Shown here piece by piece: positions 53,168-62,476 of a stretch of 64,000 nucleotides of DNA (the first letter of the stretch is position 1; each line of letters opens with the position of its first letter). A program made the position numbers and the translations under genes. The notes under the pieces were generated by a model, which saw only the letters and a program-made list of their open reading frames with translations, made no database searches and had not been told where the DNA came from. Origin of the DNA: Aliiruegeria sabulilitoris (lineage in GTDB: Bacteria; Pseudomonadota; Alphaproteobacteria; Rhodobacterales; Rhodobacteraceae). The stretch is from contig NZ_LOAS01000007.1 of assembly GCF_001558155.1 (NCBI RefSeq), positions 1-64,000 of the forward strand, read 5' to 3'.

Positions 53168-54829
53168 ATGAATGACAAGTTCAAGAACGCCGAGGTCCTG
53201 CTCGAGATCAGGGATCTTAAGATTGAAGGCTACTCCGACGAGACCTGGGTGCCGATCATCAAGGGCGTGGACCTTACCTTGCATCGCGGCGAGGTGCTTG
53301 GCCTGATCGGAGAGAGCGGCGCGGGCAAATCCACGATCGGCGCCGCCGCCATGGGCTATGCCCGTGACGGAACCCGCATTTCCGACGGCTCGATCGAGTT
53401 CGACGGGATGGAACTGACGACGGCCACCGAAGCCGAGCGACGCGCCTTGCGGGGCTCGCGTATCGCCTATGTGGCGCAATCGGCCGCGGCGTCCTTCAAC
53501 CCATCCCACAAGATCATCGACCAGCATACCGAAGCGCCGGTTCATTATCGGATCAAGAAGCGCATGGAGGCGCAGGAAGACGCGATGGAGCTCTATGAGC
53601 GCCTGCGCCTTCCGAACCCCAAGGAGATCGGCTTCCGCTATCCGCACCAGGTTTCGGGCGGCCAGCTTCAGCGGGCGATGACCGCGATGGCCATGTCCTG
53701 CCGGCCGGACCTGATCATCTTCGACGAGCCGACAACGGCGCTCGACGTGACCACCCAGATCGAGGTTCTGGCCGCGATCCGTGACATCGTCGATCAGTTC
53801 AACACCGCCGCCATCTACATCACCCACGACCTCGCGGTGGTGGCCCAGATGGCCGATACGATCAAGGTGTTGCTCAAGGGCGAGGAGGTCGAACAGGCGC
53901 CGACGCAAGTGATGCTCGACAACCCGCAGGAGGATTACACCAAGAGCCTCTGGGCGGTCCGCTCGTTTCATTCGCCGCAGCGCCACCGTCCGGCCGACGG
54001 AACCGAGCCGCTGATCTCGGTGCAGAACGTGGACGCGGCCTATACCGGCGGCGTCAAGGTGCTCGACGATGTCTCCTTCGATATCTACCCGGGTATGACC
54101 GTGGCGGTGGTGGGCGAGTCCGGTTCCGGCAAGTCGACCACGGCGCGCTGCATCACCGGGTTGTTGCCGCCGATGTCCGGCCAGATCCTGTGCAAGGGCG
54201 AGCCGCTTCCGCCGCGCTACAAGGACCGCACCCGCGACCAGCTCCGGCAGGCGCAGATGATCTACCAGATGGCCGATACGGCACTGAACCCGAAGGTTCG
54301 CATCAGCGAAATCATCGGCCGGCCCGCGCAGTTCTATGGCGGACTGCACGGCCCTGCGCTGAAACAACGGGTAGATGAGTTGCTGGACCTGATCGAGCTG
54401 GAACCGTCCAAGTATTACAGCCGCTATCCGCCGGAGCTGTCAGGCGGTCAGAAGCAGCGGATCGGCATCGCCCGGGCGCTGGCAGCCGAGCCGGAATTCA
54501 TCATCTGCGACGAGGTCACCAGCGCGCTCGACCAGCTCGTGGCCGAGGGTATTCTCAAGCTACTCGACCGGTTGCAGGACGAGTTCGGCCTGGCCTACAT
54601 GTTCATCACCCACGACCTGGCGACGGTGCGGTCGATTGCCGACGAGGTGGTGGTTATGCAGCACGGCAAGGTGGTGGAGCAGGGGCCCAAGGACGAGATG
54701 TTCACCCCGCCGCACCATCCCTACACGGACCTGCTGCTGTCCTCGGTGCCGGAGATGGACCCCGAATGGTTGACCACCGTGCTGGAAGAGCGCGGTGTCG
54801 ACAATATCGGCGAGTCCGCAGGCAACTGA
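53168..54829 (+). CDS. Fused double ABC ATPase (DppD-DppF type)
   Basis: A 553-residue protein with two nucleotide-binding domains. The first has GLIGESGAGKSTIGAAA (Walker A), QVSGGQLQRAMTA and LIIFDEPTTALDVTTQ. The second has VVGESGSGKSTTARCI, PPELSGGQKQRIGIARA and FIICDEVTSALDQLV. It powers the peptide-type importer encoded just upstream. An intrinsic hairpin terminator follows. Confidence 0.93.
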   Translation: MNDKFKNAEVLLEIRDLKIEGYSDETWVPIIKGVDLTLHRGEVLGLIGESGAGKSTIGAAAMGYARDGTRISDGSIEFDGMELTTATEAERRALRGSRIAYVAQSAAASFNPSHKIIDQHTEAPVHYRIKKRMEAQEDAMELYERLRLPNPKEIGFRYPHQVSGGQLQRAMTAMAMSCRPDLIIFDEPTTALDVTTQIEVLAAIRDIVDQFNTAAIYITHDLAVVAQMADTIKVLLKGEEVEQAPTQVMLDNPQEDYTKSLWAVRSFHSPQRHRPADGTEPLISVQNVDAAYTGGVKVLDDVSFDIYPGMTVAVVGESGSGKSTTARCITGLLPPMSGQILCKGEPLPPRYKDRTRDQLRQAQMIYQMADTALNPKVRISEIIGRPAQFYGGLHGPALKQRVDELLDLIELEPSKYYSRYPPELSGGQKQRIGIARALAAEPEFIICDEVTSALDQLVAEGILKLLDRLQDEFGLAYMFITHDLATVRSIADEVVVMQHGKVVEQGPKDEMFTPPHHPYTDLLLSSVPEMDPEWLTTVLEERGVDNIGESAGN

Positions 54830-54848
54830 GCGCGGCCACGAGAAAACC

Positions 54849-54873
54849 GGCCGTTCCCATCGCGGGGACGGCC
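54849..54873 (+). terminator. Terminator hairpin after the ABC operon
   Basis: GGCCGTTCCC (54849-54858) pairs with GGGGACGGCC (54864-54873) with one G-U pair around an ATCGC loop. No clear T run follows. Confidence 0.6.
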
Positions 54874-54968
54874 ATCAATCAGAGATCCACAAACCAAAGC
54901 GCCGCTTGCGGTGACGCAGCGATTAACGGTCCGGGTCTGGGTGGTAATCTTGGGCGCTGGCGCTTCGC

Positions 54969-55091
54969 TCAGAGTATGGCGTTTGCTGACAACGCCAGCG
55001 TACTGACAATGGCGGCATAGATCAGCAGCAGCGCGGGCAGGGTGCCTGCACGGGAACGGTATTCGCGGATCATGTCGTCGCGTGTCAGCAT
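54969..55091 (-). CDS. 40-residue membrane protein, paralogue A
   Basis: A 40-codon minus-strand gene with GGAGG six nt before its ATG. The product starts MLTRDDMIREYRSRAGTLPA and continues with a single hydrophobic helix (about residues 18-38) ending SANAIL. It is near-identical to the gene at 57149-57271: all of the first 23 residues match, and the differences are confined to the membrane part. The pair brackets the choline-sulfatase gene. The short polar, charged N-terminus followed by one helix fits a single-pass inner-membrane protein. No family is recognised. Confidence 0.7.
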   Translation of the reverse strand: MLTRDDMIREYRSRAGTLPALLLIYAAIVSTLALSANAIL

Positions 55092-55483
55092 CGCAACCTC
55101 CGGGGCCTCGGGTCTTACGGCAGCCATCAGGTGCCGCCATATGTCGGAAAGGGCGTCGTTCGCCGCCCGTACAGCACCGTATTCATCGATTGGTAGATAT
55201 TTCTTTGATCTGCGTCACCGACAGGAAATTGGCCTGACCACTGTTGCAATCCCGCGACAAAACATGCCCCGAGGGGCTCTGACCTTGGCGTGGATCCAGG
55301 AAATACCAGGGGTACGAATGGGCGCACGCGGCTGAAGGGCCATAGATTCGGGGTTTGACCTGCCCGAAATGCCGAAAAACGCCCCCATTGCGACGCTGCA
55401 TGGCACGGCTCTGTGCCTGCGGTGGATACTCTTTCTTGCAAAACAAACGCGCCGCCAACCAACGCGCCGCTGAAGGAACGACG
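55092..55483. other. Divergent intergenic region before the sulfatase gene
   Basis: About 390 nt between the 40-residue protein (leftward) and the sulfatase (rightward). No gene with an acceptable start is seen. The sulfatase frame is open from 55355 but that part reads Cys/Arg-rich nonsense. The region probably carries promoters for both genes; no clear hexamers were picked. Confidence 0.4.
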
Positions 55484-56992
55484 ATGACACAGCCGAATAT
55501 ACTGATCTTCATGGTCGACCAACTCAACGGAACGCTCTTTCCCGACGGGCCGGTGGAGTGGCTGCATGTCCCCAATCTCAGGCGGTTGTCGGAAAACGCA
55601 GTCCGCTTCGAGAATTGCTATACCGGCTCGCCGCTCTGCGCGCCGGGGCGGGCGGCCTTCATGTCGGGTCAACTGCCCTCGCGCAACGGGGTCTATGACA
55701 ATGCCGCCGAGTTCCGCTCCGACATTCCGACATTCGCCCACCACCTGCGGCGCGCGGGCTATCAGACCTGCCTGTCCGGCAAGATGCATTTCGTCGGACC
55801 CGACCAGTTGCACGGTTTCGAAGAGCGCCTGACCACCGATATCTACCCTGCCGATTTCGGCTGGACGCCGGATTACCGCAAGCCCGGTGAGCGGATCGAC
55901 TGGTGGTATCACAACATGGGTTCGGTCACCGGTGCGGGCGTGGCGGAGATCACCAACCAGTTGGAATATGACGACACTGTCGCCCATGAAGCGAAGATGA
56001 AAGTCTACGATCTGGCCCGTGCGCAGGACGACCGGCCATGGTTGCTGACCGTCAGTTTCACCCATCCCCACGACCCCTATGTCGCCCGCCGGGAATACTG
56101 GGATCTCTATGAAGACTGCGAACACCTTCTTCCGGATGTCCCTGCGTTTGACTACGAGGATCAGGACAATCACTCCAAGCGGATCTTCGGCGCCAATAAC
56201 TGGCGCGATTTCGACATCACCGAGGAGCATATCCGTCGTGCGCGCCGCGCCTATTTCGCCAATATCTCCTATTGCGACGCCAAAATCGGGGAGGTTCTCG
56301 ATGCACTGGAAAAGACTGGCCAGGAGGCCGTGATCCTGTTCGTCTCGGATCACGGCGACATGCTCGGCGAGCGCGGCTTGTGGTACAAGATGAGCTTCTT
56401 CGAGGGATCGGCGCGGGTGCCGCTGATGATCTCTGCGCCAAATCTCACACCCGGGCTGGTCTCCGGTCCCGTCTCGACCATCGACGTTACGCCCACCTTG
56501 TGCGATCTGGCCGGGGTGTCCATCGACGATATGGCGCCCTGGATCGACGGGCAGAGCCTGTTGCCGCTTGCAGCCGGCACGCCCCGGCAGGCGCCGGTTG
56601 CGATGGAATATGCGGCCGAGGCGTCCGAGGCGCCGCTGGTCTGCCTGCGCAAGGGGCGCTGGAAACTGACCTTATGCGCGCTGGACCCCGATCTGCTTTA
56701 TGACATCGAGGCCGATCCGCTTGAACTGCACAACCGAGCGCAGGACCCGTCCTGTACCGCCACTCTGAAGGCGCTGAAGGAAGAAGCCCTTGCGCGCTGG
56801 AACCTCGACGTGTTCGACGCAGAGGTGCGCGCCAGCCAGGCCCGTCGCCTGCTGGTCTACGAGGCGTTGCGGAACGGCGGCTACTACCCCTGGGACTACC
56901 AGCCGCTCAAAAGGGCCAGTCAGCAATATATGCGGAACCACATGGACCTGAATGTCCTGGAAGAGACCAAACGCTACCCGCCGGGAGACTGA
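55484..56992 (+). CDS. betC: Choline-sulfatase-type sulfatase
   Basis: A 502-residue type I sulfatase. It starts MTQPNILIFMVDQLNGTLFP, where Asp12 is the metal ligand. The formylglycine motif is SPLCAPGRAAFMSGQLPSRN with Cys52 to be oxidised. GKMHFVGPDQLHGFEERL, FTHPHDPYVARREYWDLY and SDHGDMLGERGLWYKMSFFE complete the active site. The last part (FDAEVRASQARRLLVYEAL and GYYPWDYQPL) is typical of choline sulfatase C-termini. It would release choline and sulfate from choline-O-sulfate. AAGGA precedes the ATG. The usual betIBA partners are not here. Confidence 0.85.
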   Translation: MTQPNILIFMVDQLNGTLFPDGPVEWLHVPNLRRLSENAVRFENCYTGSPLCAPGRAAFMSGQLPSRNGVYDNAAEFRSDIPTFAHHLRRAGYQTCLSGKMHFVGPDQLHGFEERLTTDIYPADFGWTPDYRKPGERIDWWYHNMGSVTGAGVAEITNQLEYDDTVAHEAKMKVYDLARAQDDRPWLLTVSFTHPHDPYVARREYWDLYEDCEHLLPDVPAFDYEDQDNHSKRIFGANNWRDFDITEEHIRRARRAYFANISYCDAKIGEVLDALEKTGQEAVILFVSDHGDMLGERGLWYKMSFFEGSARVPLMISAPNLTPGLVSGPVSTIDVTPTLCDLAGVSIDDMAPWIDGQSLLPLAAGTPRQAPVAMEYAAEASEAPLVCLRKGRWKLTLCALDPDLLYDIEADPLELHNRAQDPSCTATLKALKEEALARWNLDVFDAEVRASQARRLLVYEALRNGGYYPWDYQPLKRASQQYMRNHMDLNVLEETKRYPPGD

Positions 56993-57148
56993 ACCCGCGC
57001 CATCCACGGCTTGTCTGCCAGCGGCGGCTGCCGGGCGTCTCAACCGCTCCCTGCGATCCGCACTCAACAAATAACCGCAACACCGTTACGGGCGTTGCGG
57101 TCGCGTTGAAACAGGAAGTTGAATGCGGCTCCGGAGGCCGTCCCCGGC

Positions 57149-57271
57149 CTACAGAATGGCGCTCGCCGACAGCGCCAGCGTACTGAGCAGAACGGAATAC
57201 ACCAGCAAGAGCGCCGGCAGGGTGCCTGCGCGCGAACGGTATTCGCGGATCATGTCGTCGCGTGTCAGCAT
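57149..57271 (-). CDS. 40-residue membrane protein, paralogue B
   Basis: A 40-codon minus-strand gene with GGAGG before its ATG. The protein again starts MLTRDDMIREYRSRAGTLPA, continues with a single hydrophobic helix (LLLVYSVLLSTLALSASAIL) and ends in TAG. It differs from the copy at 54969 only at about six residues within the helix. DNA identity is high over the first 70 coding bases and drops upstream of the ribosome site, so the coding part is what is conserved. Confidence 0.7.
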   Translation of the reverse strand: MLTRDDMIREYRSRAGTLPALLLVYSVLLSTLALSASAIL

Positions 57272-57387
57272 GGTAACCTCCACCAAAAGGGGAATCCCGT
57301 CCTCGAACCGGGCTCAATTCCGAACTAGGAGTTCAGAACGACCCAATCAAGGAGTTTTCCGAGAAATCGTGAATGTGTAATTGATCG

Positions 57388-57510
57388 TCATTCGACGACG
57401 TCGCAAAGCGTCCAGCGCGTGTCGCAATCGGGAACCGTGAGCGGCGCGATTTTGCCGATCGGCAGACTGCCCGAGCAGCCGGTACCAAAAAACGCGGTGG
57501 CGAGAGCGAA
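57388..57510 (-). pseudogene. Coding-like stretch lacking a start codon
   Basis: Between a TGA (57511-57513) and a TGA (57388-57390), 40 codons read ALATAFFGTGCSGSLPIG and TVPDCDTRWTLCDVVE with GC-rich third positions. It looks like the end of a small lipoprotein (lipobox-like GTGC) with a cysteine-bearing tail. There is no ATG, GTG or TTG in frame, so it is either broken or chance. Confidence 0.25.
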
Positions 57511-57571
57511 TCAACCCAAGCAGAAAACTTCGGGAAAATGGCTCATCAACCGGCGTTCTGGCCGACCCGGC

Positions 57572-58183
57572 TCAGCTGCCCCAGATCTTCTTCACGTAAC
57601 GCTTGGTTTCGCGGTAGGGCGGCACGCCGCCATATTTGTCCACCGCGCCGGGGCCGGCGTTGTAGGCCGCCAGTGCCAGCCGCCAGCTGGAATAGCGCTC
57701 ATACATCATCCGCAGGTAGCGCGCGCCGCCATCCAGGTTCTGTTTTGGATCATTCGGATCGACGCCAAGATTGGCGGCGGTTTCCGGCATGAGCTGGGCC
57801 AGCCCGATCGCCCCCTTGTGCGACACCGCGCCGATCCTCCAGTTGCTCTCCTGCTGAACGAGGCGCAGGAACAGGTCCTCGGGCACGTTGTGGCGCCGGG
57901 CGGCATTCTTGGCGAGCTGGAGATAGGGGCCGGAATAACGGCCGCGATAGCTGGGGACCGCAGCGGACTCGAGCGCTGCCTTGGCCGAGGGCGGCTGCAG
58001 CCGGACCGAATTTTCATATTGCTGGGCGGCGCGGCTATCGAGAAGACGAGTCTGGGAGGCAAACAGCTTGGCGCGGGCCTTGGAGGAGACGGAGGTTTCC
58101 GCCCAACTCGGCGCAACCGTCGTCACTGCCAATCCTGCAGCCAGGACGGCCGCAATGAGCCCTGTCTCGACACCCCTCAACAT
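57572..58183 (-). CDS. Lytic transglycosylase, SLT domain
   Basis: A 203-residue exported murein-degrading enzyme. The start at 58183 gives the signal peptide [20 protein letters not shown]; a longer open frame upstream is not homologous. The SLT domain has catalytic Glu in [15 protein letters not shown], then [35 protein letters not shown] and [20 protein letters not shown]. It cleaves peptidoglycan glycan strands in the periplasm. It is divergent from ssb. Confidence 0.88.
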   Translation of the reverse strand: MLRGVETGLIAAVLAAGLAVTTVAPSWAETSVSSKARAKLFASQTRLLDSRAAQQYENSVRLQPPSAKAALESAAVPSYRGRYSGPYLQLAKNAARRHNVPEDLFLRLVQQESNWRIGAVSHKGAIGLAQLMPETAANLGVDPNDPKQNLDGGARYLRMMYERYSSWRLALAAYNAGPGAVDKYGGVPPYRETKRYVKKIWGS

Positions 58184-58369
58184 GCACTTTGTCCCAAATA
58201 CCACTTGTTCTTGGCGGCGCAGTATAGCCAAAACTCCGCGTCGCGCCAGCCTGCGAACTCCGCAGCCCGGATATTGGCGGTTTTGCACCGTCCTCAGGTG
58301 GTGTAGCGTCTGGCTCCAATCGGAATCGGTGCGCCCGTGAGCGCACGCGCAAAAAACGAGGAGCAGCGC

Positions 58370-58897
58370 ATGGCCGGATCGGTGAACAAGGTGATCCTGG
58401 TGGGCAATCTGGGCCGGGACCCCGAGGTGCGCACCTTCCAGAACGGTGGCAAGGTTTGCAACCTGCGCATCGCGACATCTGAGACCTGGAAAGACCGCAA
58501 TAGCGGCGAGCGCCGCGAGCGGACCGAGTGGCATTCGGTGGCGATCTTCTCCGAGCCGCTGGCCCGCGTTGCCGAGCAGTACCTGCGCAAGGGCTCCAAG
58601 GTCTATATCGAAGGCCAGTTGGAAACCCGCAAATGGCAGGACCAGTCCGGCCAGGACCGTTACTCGACCGAGGTCGTCCTGCGCCCCTATCGCAGCGAGT
58701 TGACCATTCTCGACAGCCGCGGTGGCGGTGGCGGCGATACTGGCGGCTTTGGTGGCGGTGACGGCGGCTATGACGACCGCGGCAGCTATGGCGGCGGCGG
58801 TGGTGGTGGCGGTCAGCCCGGCGGCGGCTATGGCGGCGGCGGGAAGAGTGGCCCGGGTGGCCCCGGCGGTGATATCGACGACGAGATTCCGTTCTGA
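58370..58897 (+). CDS. ssb: Single-stranded DNA-binding protein
   Basis: A 175-residue SSB. The OB fold covers about residues 1-115 ([60 protein letters not shown]). A Gly-rich linker follows, and the acidic protein-interaction tip is DIDDEIPF. The start at 58370 follows GAGGAG. It coats single-stranded DNA in replication and repair. Confidence 0.96.
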   Translation: MAGSVNKVILVGNLGRDPEVRTFQNGGKVCNLRIATSETWKDRNSGERRERTEWHSVAIFSEPLARVAEQYLRKGSKVYIEGQLETRKWQDQSGQDRYSTEVVLRPYRSELTILDSRGGGGGDTGGFGGGDGGYDDRGSYGGGGGGGGQPGGGYGGGGKSGPGGPGGDIDDEIPF

Positions 58898-59013
58898 GCC
58901 GATAGCGGCTTTTCAGCTATACCACTGGCAAGGCGCACCCGGTTCCGGGCGCCTGACCCCTGTGTCCCTGTGGGGCACAGGCCAAGTTCCTGCGACCAAT
59001 CCAACGGACTGAG

Positions 59014-61341
59014 ATGAGCACAGAAACTTCCGCCCGCATCACCCGCACCATCGCCAGCGAGATCGGTGCGCGCCCCGAACAGGTCACCGCCGCGGTGGGG
59101 CTTCTGAACGAGGGGGCCACGGTGCCCTTCATCGCGCGTTACCGCAAAGAGGTGACGGGAGGGCTCGATGACACACAGTTGCGGGACCTCTCCGAGCGGC
59201 TTGCCTACCTGACGGAGATGGAGGCGCGGCGAAAGACGATCCTCGACAGCATCCGTGAGCAGGGCAAGCTCAGCGACGAGTTGCAAAAGAAGATCGCCGG
59301 GGCGGATACGAAAGCCGCGCTGGAAGACCTCTATTTGCCCTACAAGCCGAAACGGCGCACCCGCGCTATGATCGCCCGCGAGCGGGGCCTTGACGGGCTG
59401 GCCGAGGCAATCCGGGTGGATCGCTCCGCCGAGCCGGCAAATCTCGCCGAAGGTTTCCTCGGCGAGGAGGTGCCCGACACAAAGACCGCGCTCGCTGGCG
59501 CACGTGACATCATCGTCGAGGAACTGGCCGAGAATGCCGACCTGCTGGGCCGGCTGCGCGGTTTCATGCAGGAACGCGCCTATCTCTCCGCGCGTGTGAA
59601 CGAGGGCGAAGAGACCAAGGGCGCCAAGTTCTCTGACTATTTCGACCACCGAGAGCTTTGGGCCACTGTCCCGAGCCACCGCGCGCTGGCCATGCTGAGG
59701 GGCTCCAACGAGGGCATCCTGCGGCTTGAAATCGCGCCGGACCCGGACGTGGACCTGCCCAAGGTCCAGGCGATGGTCTGTGCCGCGCTGGACACGGCGG
59801 GCGAGGGGCCGGGCGACCGCTGGCTGCGCGATGTGGCCGGCTGGGCCTGGCGGACGAAACTGAGCCTGAGCCTGCTGCTCGACCTGATGGGCGAGATGCG
59901 TTCGCGTGCGCAGGAGGAGGCGATCCGGGTTTTCGCGCGCAACCTCAAGGACCTGCTGCTGGCCGCCCCGGCGGGCGCGCGGACAACCATCGGCCTCGAT
60001 CCCGGCATTCGGACCGGCGTCAAGGTGGCGGTTGTCGATGCCACCGGCAAACTGCTCGATACCGACACGATCTATCCCTTCCAGCCCAAGAACGACCTGC
60101 GCGGCGCACAGGCGACGCTCGCGCGGCTGATCCGGGCGCATGGCGTGAGCCTCATTGCCATCGGCAATGGCACTGCCAGCCGCGAGACCGAACGCATGGT
60201 GGCCGAACTGATCGGGGACCTGCCGGGGCAGAAGCCCACCAAGGTCGTCGTCTCCGAGGCCGGCGCCTCGGTCTATTCCGCCTCCGAGCTGGCGGCGCGG
60301 GAGTTTCCCGGCCTTGACGTCTCGCTCCGCGGCGCGGTTTCCATCGCCCGCCGCCTGCAGGACCCGCTGGCCGAATTGGTCAAGATCGAGCCCAAGGCCA
60401 TCGGTGTCGGCCAGTACCAGCATGACGTGGACCAGTTCCGCCTGTCCCGCGCGCTGGACGGCGTGGTCGAGGACGCGGTGAACGCGGTCGGCGTCGACCT
60501 CAACATGGCCTCCGCGCCGTTGCTGGCGCGGGTCTCCGGCCTCGGCCCCACGCTGGCGGAATCCGTGGTGGCGCATCGCGACGTGAACGGCGCCTTTGCC
60601 TCGCGCAAGGAGCTGCTCAAGGTCGCCCGCCTCGGTCCGCGCGCGTTCGAGCAATGCGCGGGCTTCCTGCGCATCACTGGCGGCAGCGAGCCGCTCGATG
60701 CCTCCTCCGTCCACCCCGAAGCCTATGACGTTGCCCGCCGCATCGTGTCGGCCTGCGGGCGCGACCTGCGGCAGGTGATGGGGGACGAGGCCGGGCTGGC
60801 GAAGCTGCGGGCAGAGGATTTCGTGACCGAGAGCTTCGGCCTGCCCACGGTGCGCGATATCCTGGGCGAACTGGCCAAGCCCGGCCGCGACCCGCGCCCT
60901 GAATTCAAGACCGCCAGCTTCGCCGACGGGGTGGAGGCGATCACGGATCTCAAGCCTGGTATGCTGCTCGAAGGGACGGTCACGAACGTCGCGGCCTTCG
61001 GGGCCTTCGTCGATATCGGCGTGCACCAGGACGGGCTGGTCCATGTCTCGCAACTGGCGGACCGCTTCGTGAAGGACCCGCATGAGGTGGTGAAAGCCGG
61101 CGACGTGGTCAAGGTGCGCGTCATGGAAGTGGACGTTCCTCGCAAGCGGATCGGCCTGTCGATGCGCAAGGACGCAAAGCCCGGCAACACGCGCCCGGAA
61201 CGCTCGCAGCCGCCGAAAGGCCCGCGCGGCAAGGGGCCGTCCGGGCCGAGCGGGAAGGGCGCGCCGCGCAATCAGGGCAAATCCGTCTCGACTGACAACG
61301 CTTTCGGCGCCGCCCTGCGCGATGCGATGAAAAAGACATAA
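59014..61341 (+). CDS. tex: Tex, S1-domain RNA-binding transcription accessory protein
   Basis: A 775-residue Tex protein. The helical N-terminus contains [20 protein letters not shown]. The YqgF-like RNase H fold is near 320-430 ([34 protein letters not shown]). Helix-hairpin-helix motifs are near 490-560 ([19 protein letters not shown]), and the S1 domain at about 645-715 ([20 protein letters not shown]). The tail is a basic Pro/Gly/Lys stretch. Length is normal. No partner gene is coupled to it. Confidence 0.95.
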   Translation: MSTETSARITRTIASEIGARPEQVTAAVGLLNEGATVPFIARYRKEVTGGLDDTQLRDLSERLAYLTEMEARRKTILDSIREQGKLSDELQKKIAGADTKAALEDLYLPYKPKRRTRAMIARERGLDGLAEAIRVDRSAEPANLAEGFLGEEVPDTKTALAGARDIIVEELAENADLLGRLRGFMQERAYLSARVNEGEETKGAKFSDYFDHRELWATVPSHRALAMLRGSNEGILRLEIAPDPDVDLPKVQAMVCAALDTAGEGPGDRWLRDVAGWAWRTKLSLSLLLDLMGEMRSRAQEEAIRVFARNLKDLLLAAPAGARTTIGLDPGIRTGVKVAVVDATGKLLDTDTIYPFQPKNDLRGAQATLARLIRAHGVSLIAIGNGTASRETERMVAELIGDLPGQKPTKVVVSEAGASVYSASELAAREFPGLDVSLRGAVSIARRLQDPLAELVKIEPKAIGVGQYQHDVDQFRLSRALDGVVEDAVNAVGVDLNMASAPLLARVSGLGPTLAESVVAHRDVNGAFASRKELLKVARLGPRAFEQCAGFLRITGGSEPLDASSVHPEAYDVARRIVSACGRDLRQVMGDEAGLAKLRAEDFVTESFGLPTVRDILGELAKPGRDPRPEFKTASFADGVEAITDLKPGMLLEGTVTNVAAFGAFVDIGVHQDGLVHVSQLADRFVKDPHEVVKAGDVVKVRVMEVDVPRKRIGLSMRKDAKPGNTRPERSQPPKGPRGKGPSGPSGKGAPRNQGKSVSTDNAFGAALRDAMKKT

Positions 61342-61367
61342 CTGGCAGCCTGGCTCGCCGTCGCGCC

Positions 61368-61829
61368 TCAGGCGCGGCGCGCGGCCATGATCCAGATCCC
61401 GATCAGCACGGCCGACAAGGCCACGTTGATGTTTGCAAAGGACAGGCCGAGAACCGAGAAGGAAATCTCGTCGCACATCACGACCGGCGCGCCGAAATCC
61501 ATGCTGATCAGGTCAGACCCCGACATTCCCGAAAGGTCATGCCCGCCGGTGCAATCGCTCGGCCCAGCCCAGAGCTTGCGCTCCACGCCGCTGTGATAGA
61601 TCGCGAGGCCAAAGCTGTAGAGCGCGATCGGTACCCCGAGCCATGCCAGCCGAAAACGCCCGCTCAGAAGGATGACGACCCCGAGTGCTGCAAGGATCCA
61701 GTGCGGATAGCGCTGCAACAGGCACAGGTGGCAGGGCAGAATGCCCACCACGTGCTGAAAGAAATACGCCCCTGCGACGGAGCCGGCGGAGGCGACTGTG
61801 GCCAGCGCGACAAGGATTTTGGCGTTCAT
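61368..61829 (-). CDS. dsbB: DsbB-type disulfide oxidoreductase
   Basis: A 153-residue four-helix inner-membrane protein. The first periplasmic cysteine pair is CHLC in GILPCHLCLLQRYPHW. The second, in the second periplasmic loop, is Cys at SDCTGGHD and Cys at VVMCDEISFS. It would reoxidise DsbA and pass electrons to quinone. The start overlaps the end of the DedA-like gene by 4 nt. Confidence 0.88.
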   Translation of the reverse strand: MNAKILVALATVASAGSVAGAYFFQHVVGILPCHLCLLQRYPHWILAALGVVILLSGRFRLAWLGVPIALYSFGLAIYHSGVERKLWAGPSDCTGGHDLSGMSGSDLISMDFGAPVVMCDEISFSVLGLSFANINVALSAVLIGIWIMAARRA

Positions 61830-62404
61830 AGGTACTTCACCAGGTAGAAGGCGCCGAACAGCAGCACGCAGAAGATGATCGTCAGCAACCCGAGCCGCTT
61901 TTCAATGAAATACCGGATCGGTTCGCCATATCGATGCAGGAGCCACGCCACGAGGAAAAACCGCCCGCCGCGCGCAATGATCGAGGTGATCATGAAGGTC
62001 AAGAAGGGCATGCCCGTCCAGCCGGACATGATCGTGATGACCTTGTAAGGGAACGGCGTCAGCCCGGCGACCAGCACCGCCCAGAAGCCGAAATCGTTGA
62101 ACCGCTGGTTGAACTCGGCCATCGAATCCGCCTTGCCGAGGCTTTCGAGGATCGGCTGCCCGATCTGTTCGAAGGCGAACATGCCGATCGCATAGCCCAG
62201 CATACCGCCGAGAACAGAGGCTACCATGGCCACGCCCGCGATCAGGAAGGCGCGGCGCGGTGTGGCGATGATCATCGGGATCATCAACACGTCCGGCGGG
62301 ATCGGGAAGAAGGAACTCTCGATGAATGCGACGGCCGCGAGAACCCAAAGAGCGTAGGGCCCGGCCGCGAGGGAAATGGTCCAGTCATAAAGTTTTCGCA
62401 GCAA
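61826..62404 (-). CDS. DedA-like (YqaA/VTT-domain) membrane protein
   Basis: A protein of about 192 residues with four or five membrane segments. It has ALWVLAAVAFIESSFFPIPP, which matches the family motif E-(S/G)-xx-FPxPP, then LGGMLGYAIGMFAFEQIGQP and GLTPFPYKVITIMSGWTGMP. A TTG at 62404 (LRKLYDWTISLAAG) with AGGA upstream is taken as start because homologues begin there; the frame stays open to 62488. It is coupled to dsbB. DedA proteins help maintain membrane lipid and ion balance. Confidence 0.8.
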   Translation of the reverse strand: MLRKLYDWTISLAAGPYALWVLAAVAFIESSFFPIPPDVLMIPMIIATPRRAFLIAGVAMVASVLGGMLGYAIGMFAFEQIGQPILESLGKADSMAEFNQRFNDFGFWAVLVAGLTPFPYKVITIMSGWTGMPFLTFMITSIIARGGRFFLVAWLLHRYGEPIRYFIEKRLGLLTIIFCVLLFGAFYLVKYL

Positions 62405-62476
62405 TGGTCCGTATCCTGTAATGATCACAGTGCAAACATCACGGAGAAGGCTCAGGGTCAAGCGAGGGAGTCGAGG

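Larger units (their letters stand above)
56993..57571. other. Intergenic region holding the second 40-residue gene
   Basis: Apart from the gene at 57149-57271, no complete coding frame is supported. A coding-like minus-strand stretch without a start codon lies at 57388-57510. The remainder separates a rightward sulfatase gene from a leftward transglycosylase gene, so it should contain terminators; none is obvious. Confidence 0.4.

Noticed and set aside
57281-57330. Minus-strand GGTTCGAGGAC resembles a tRNA T loop
   Set aside because: No D arm, anticodon arm or acceptor stem is found around it.
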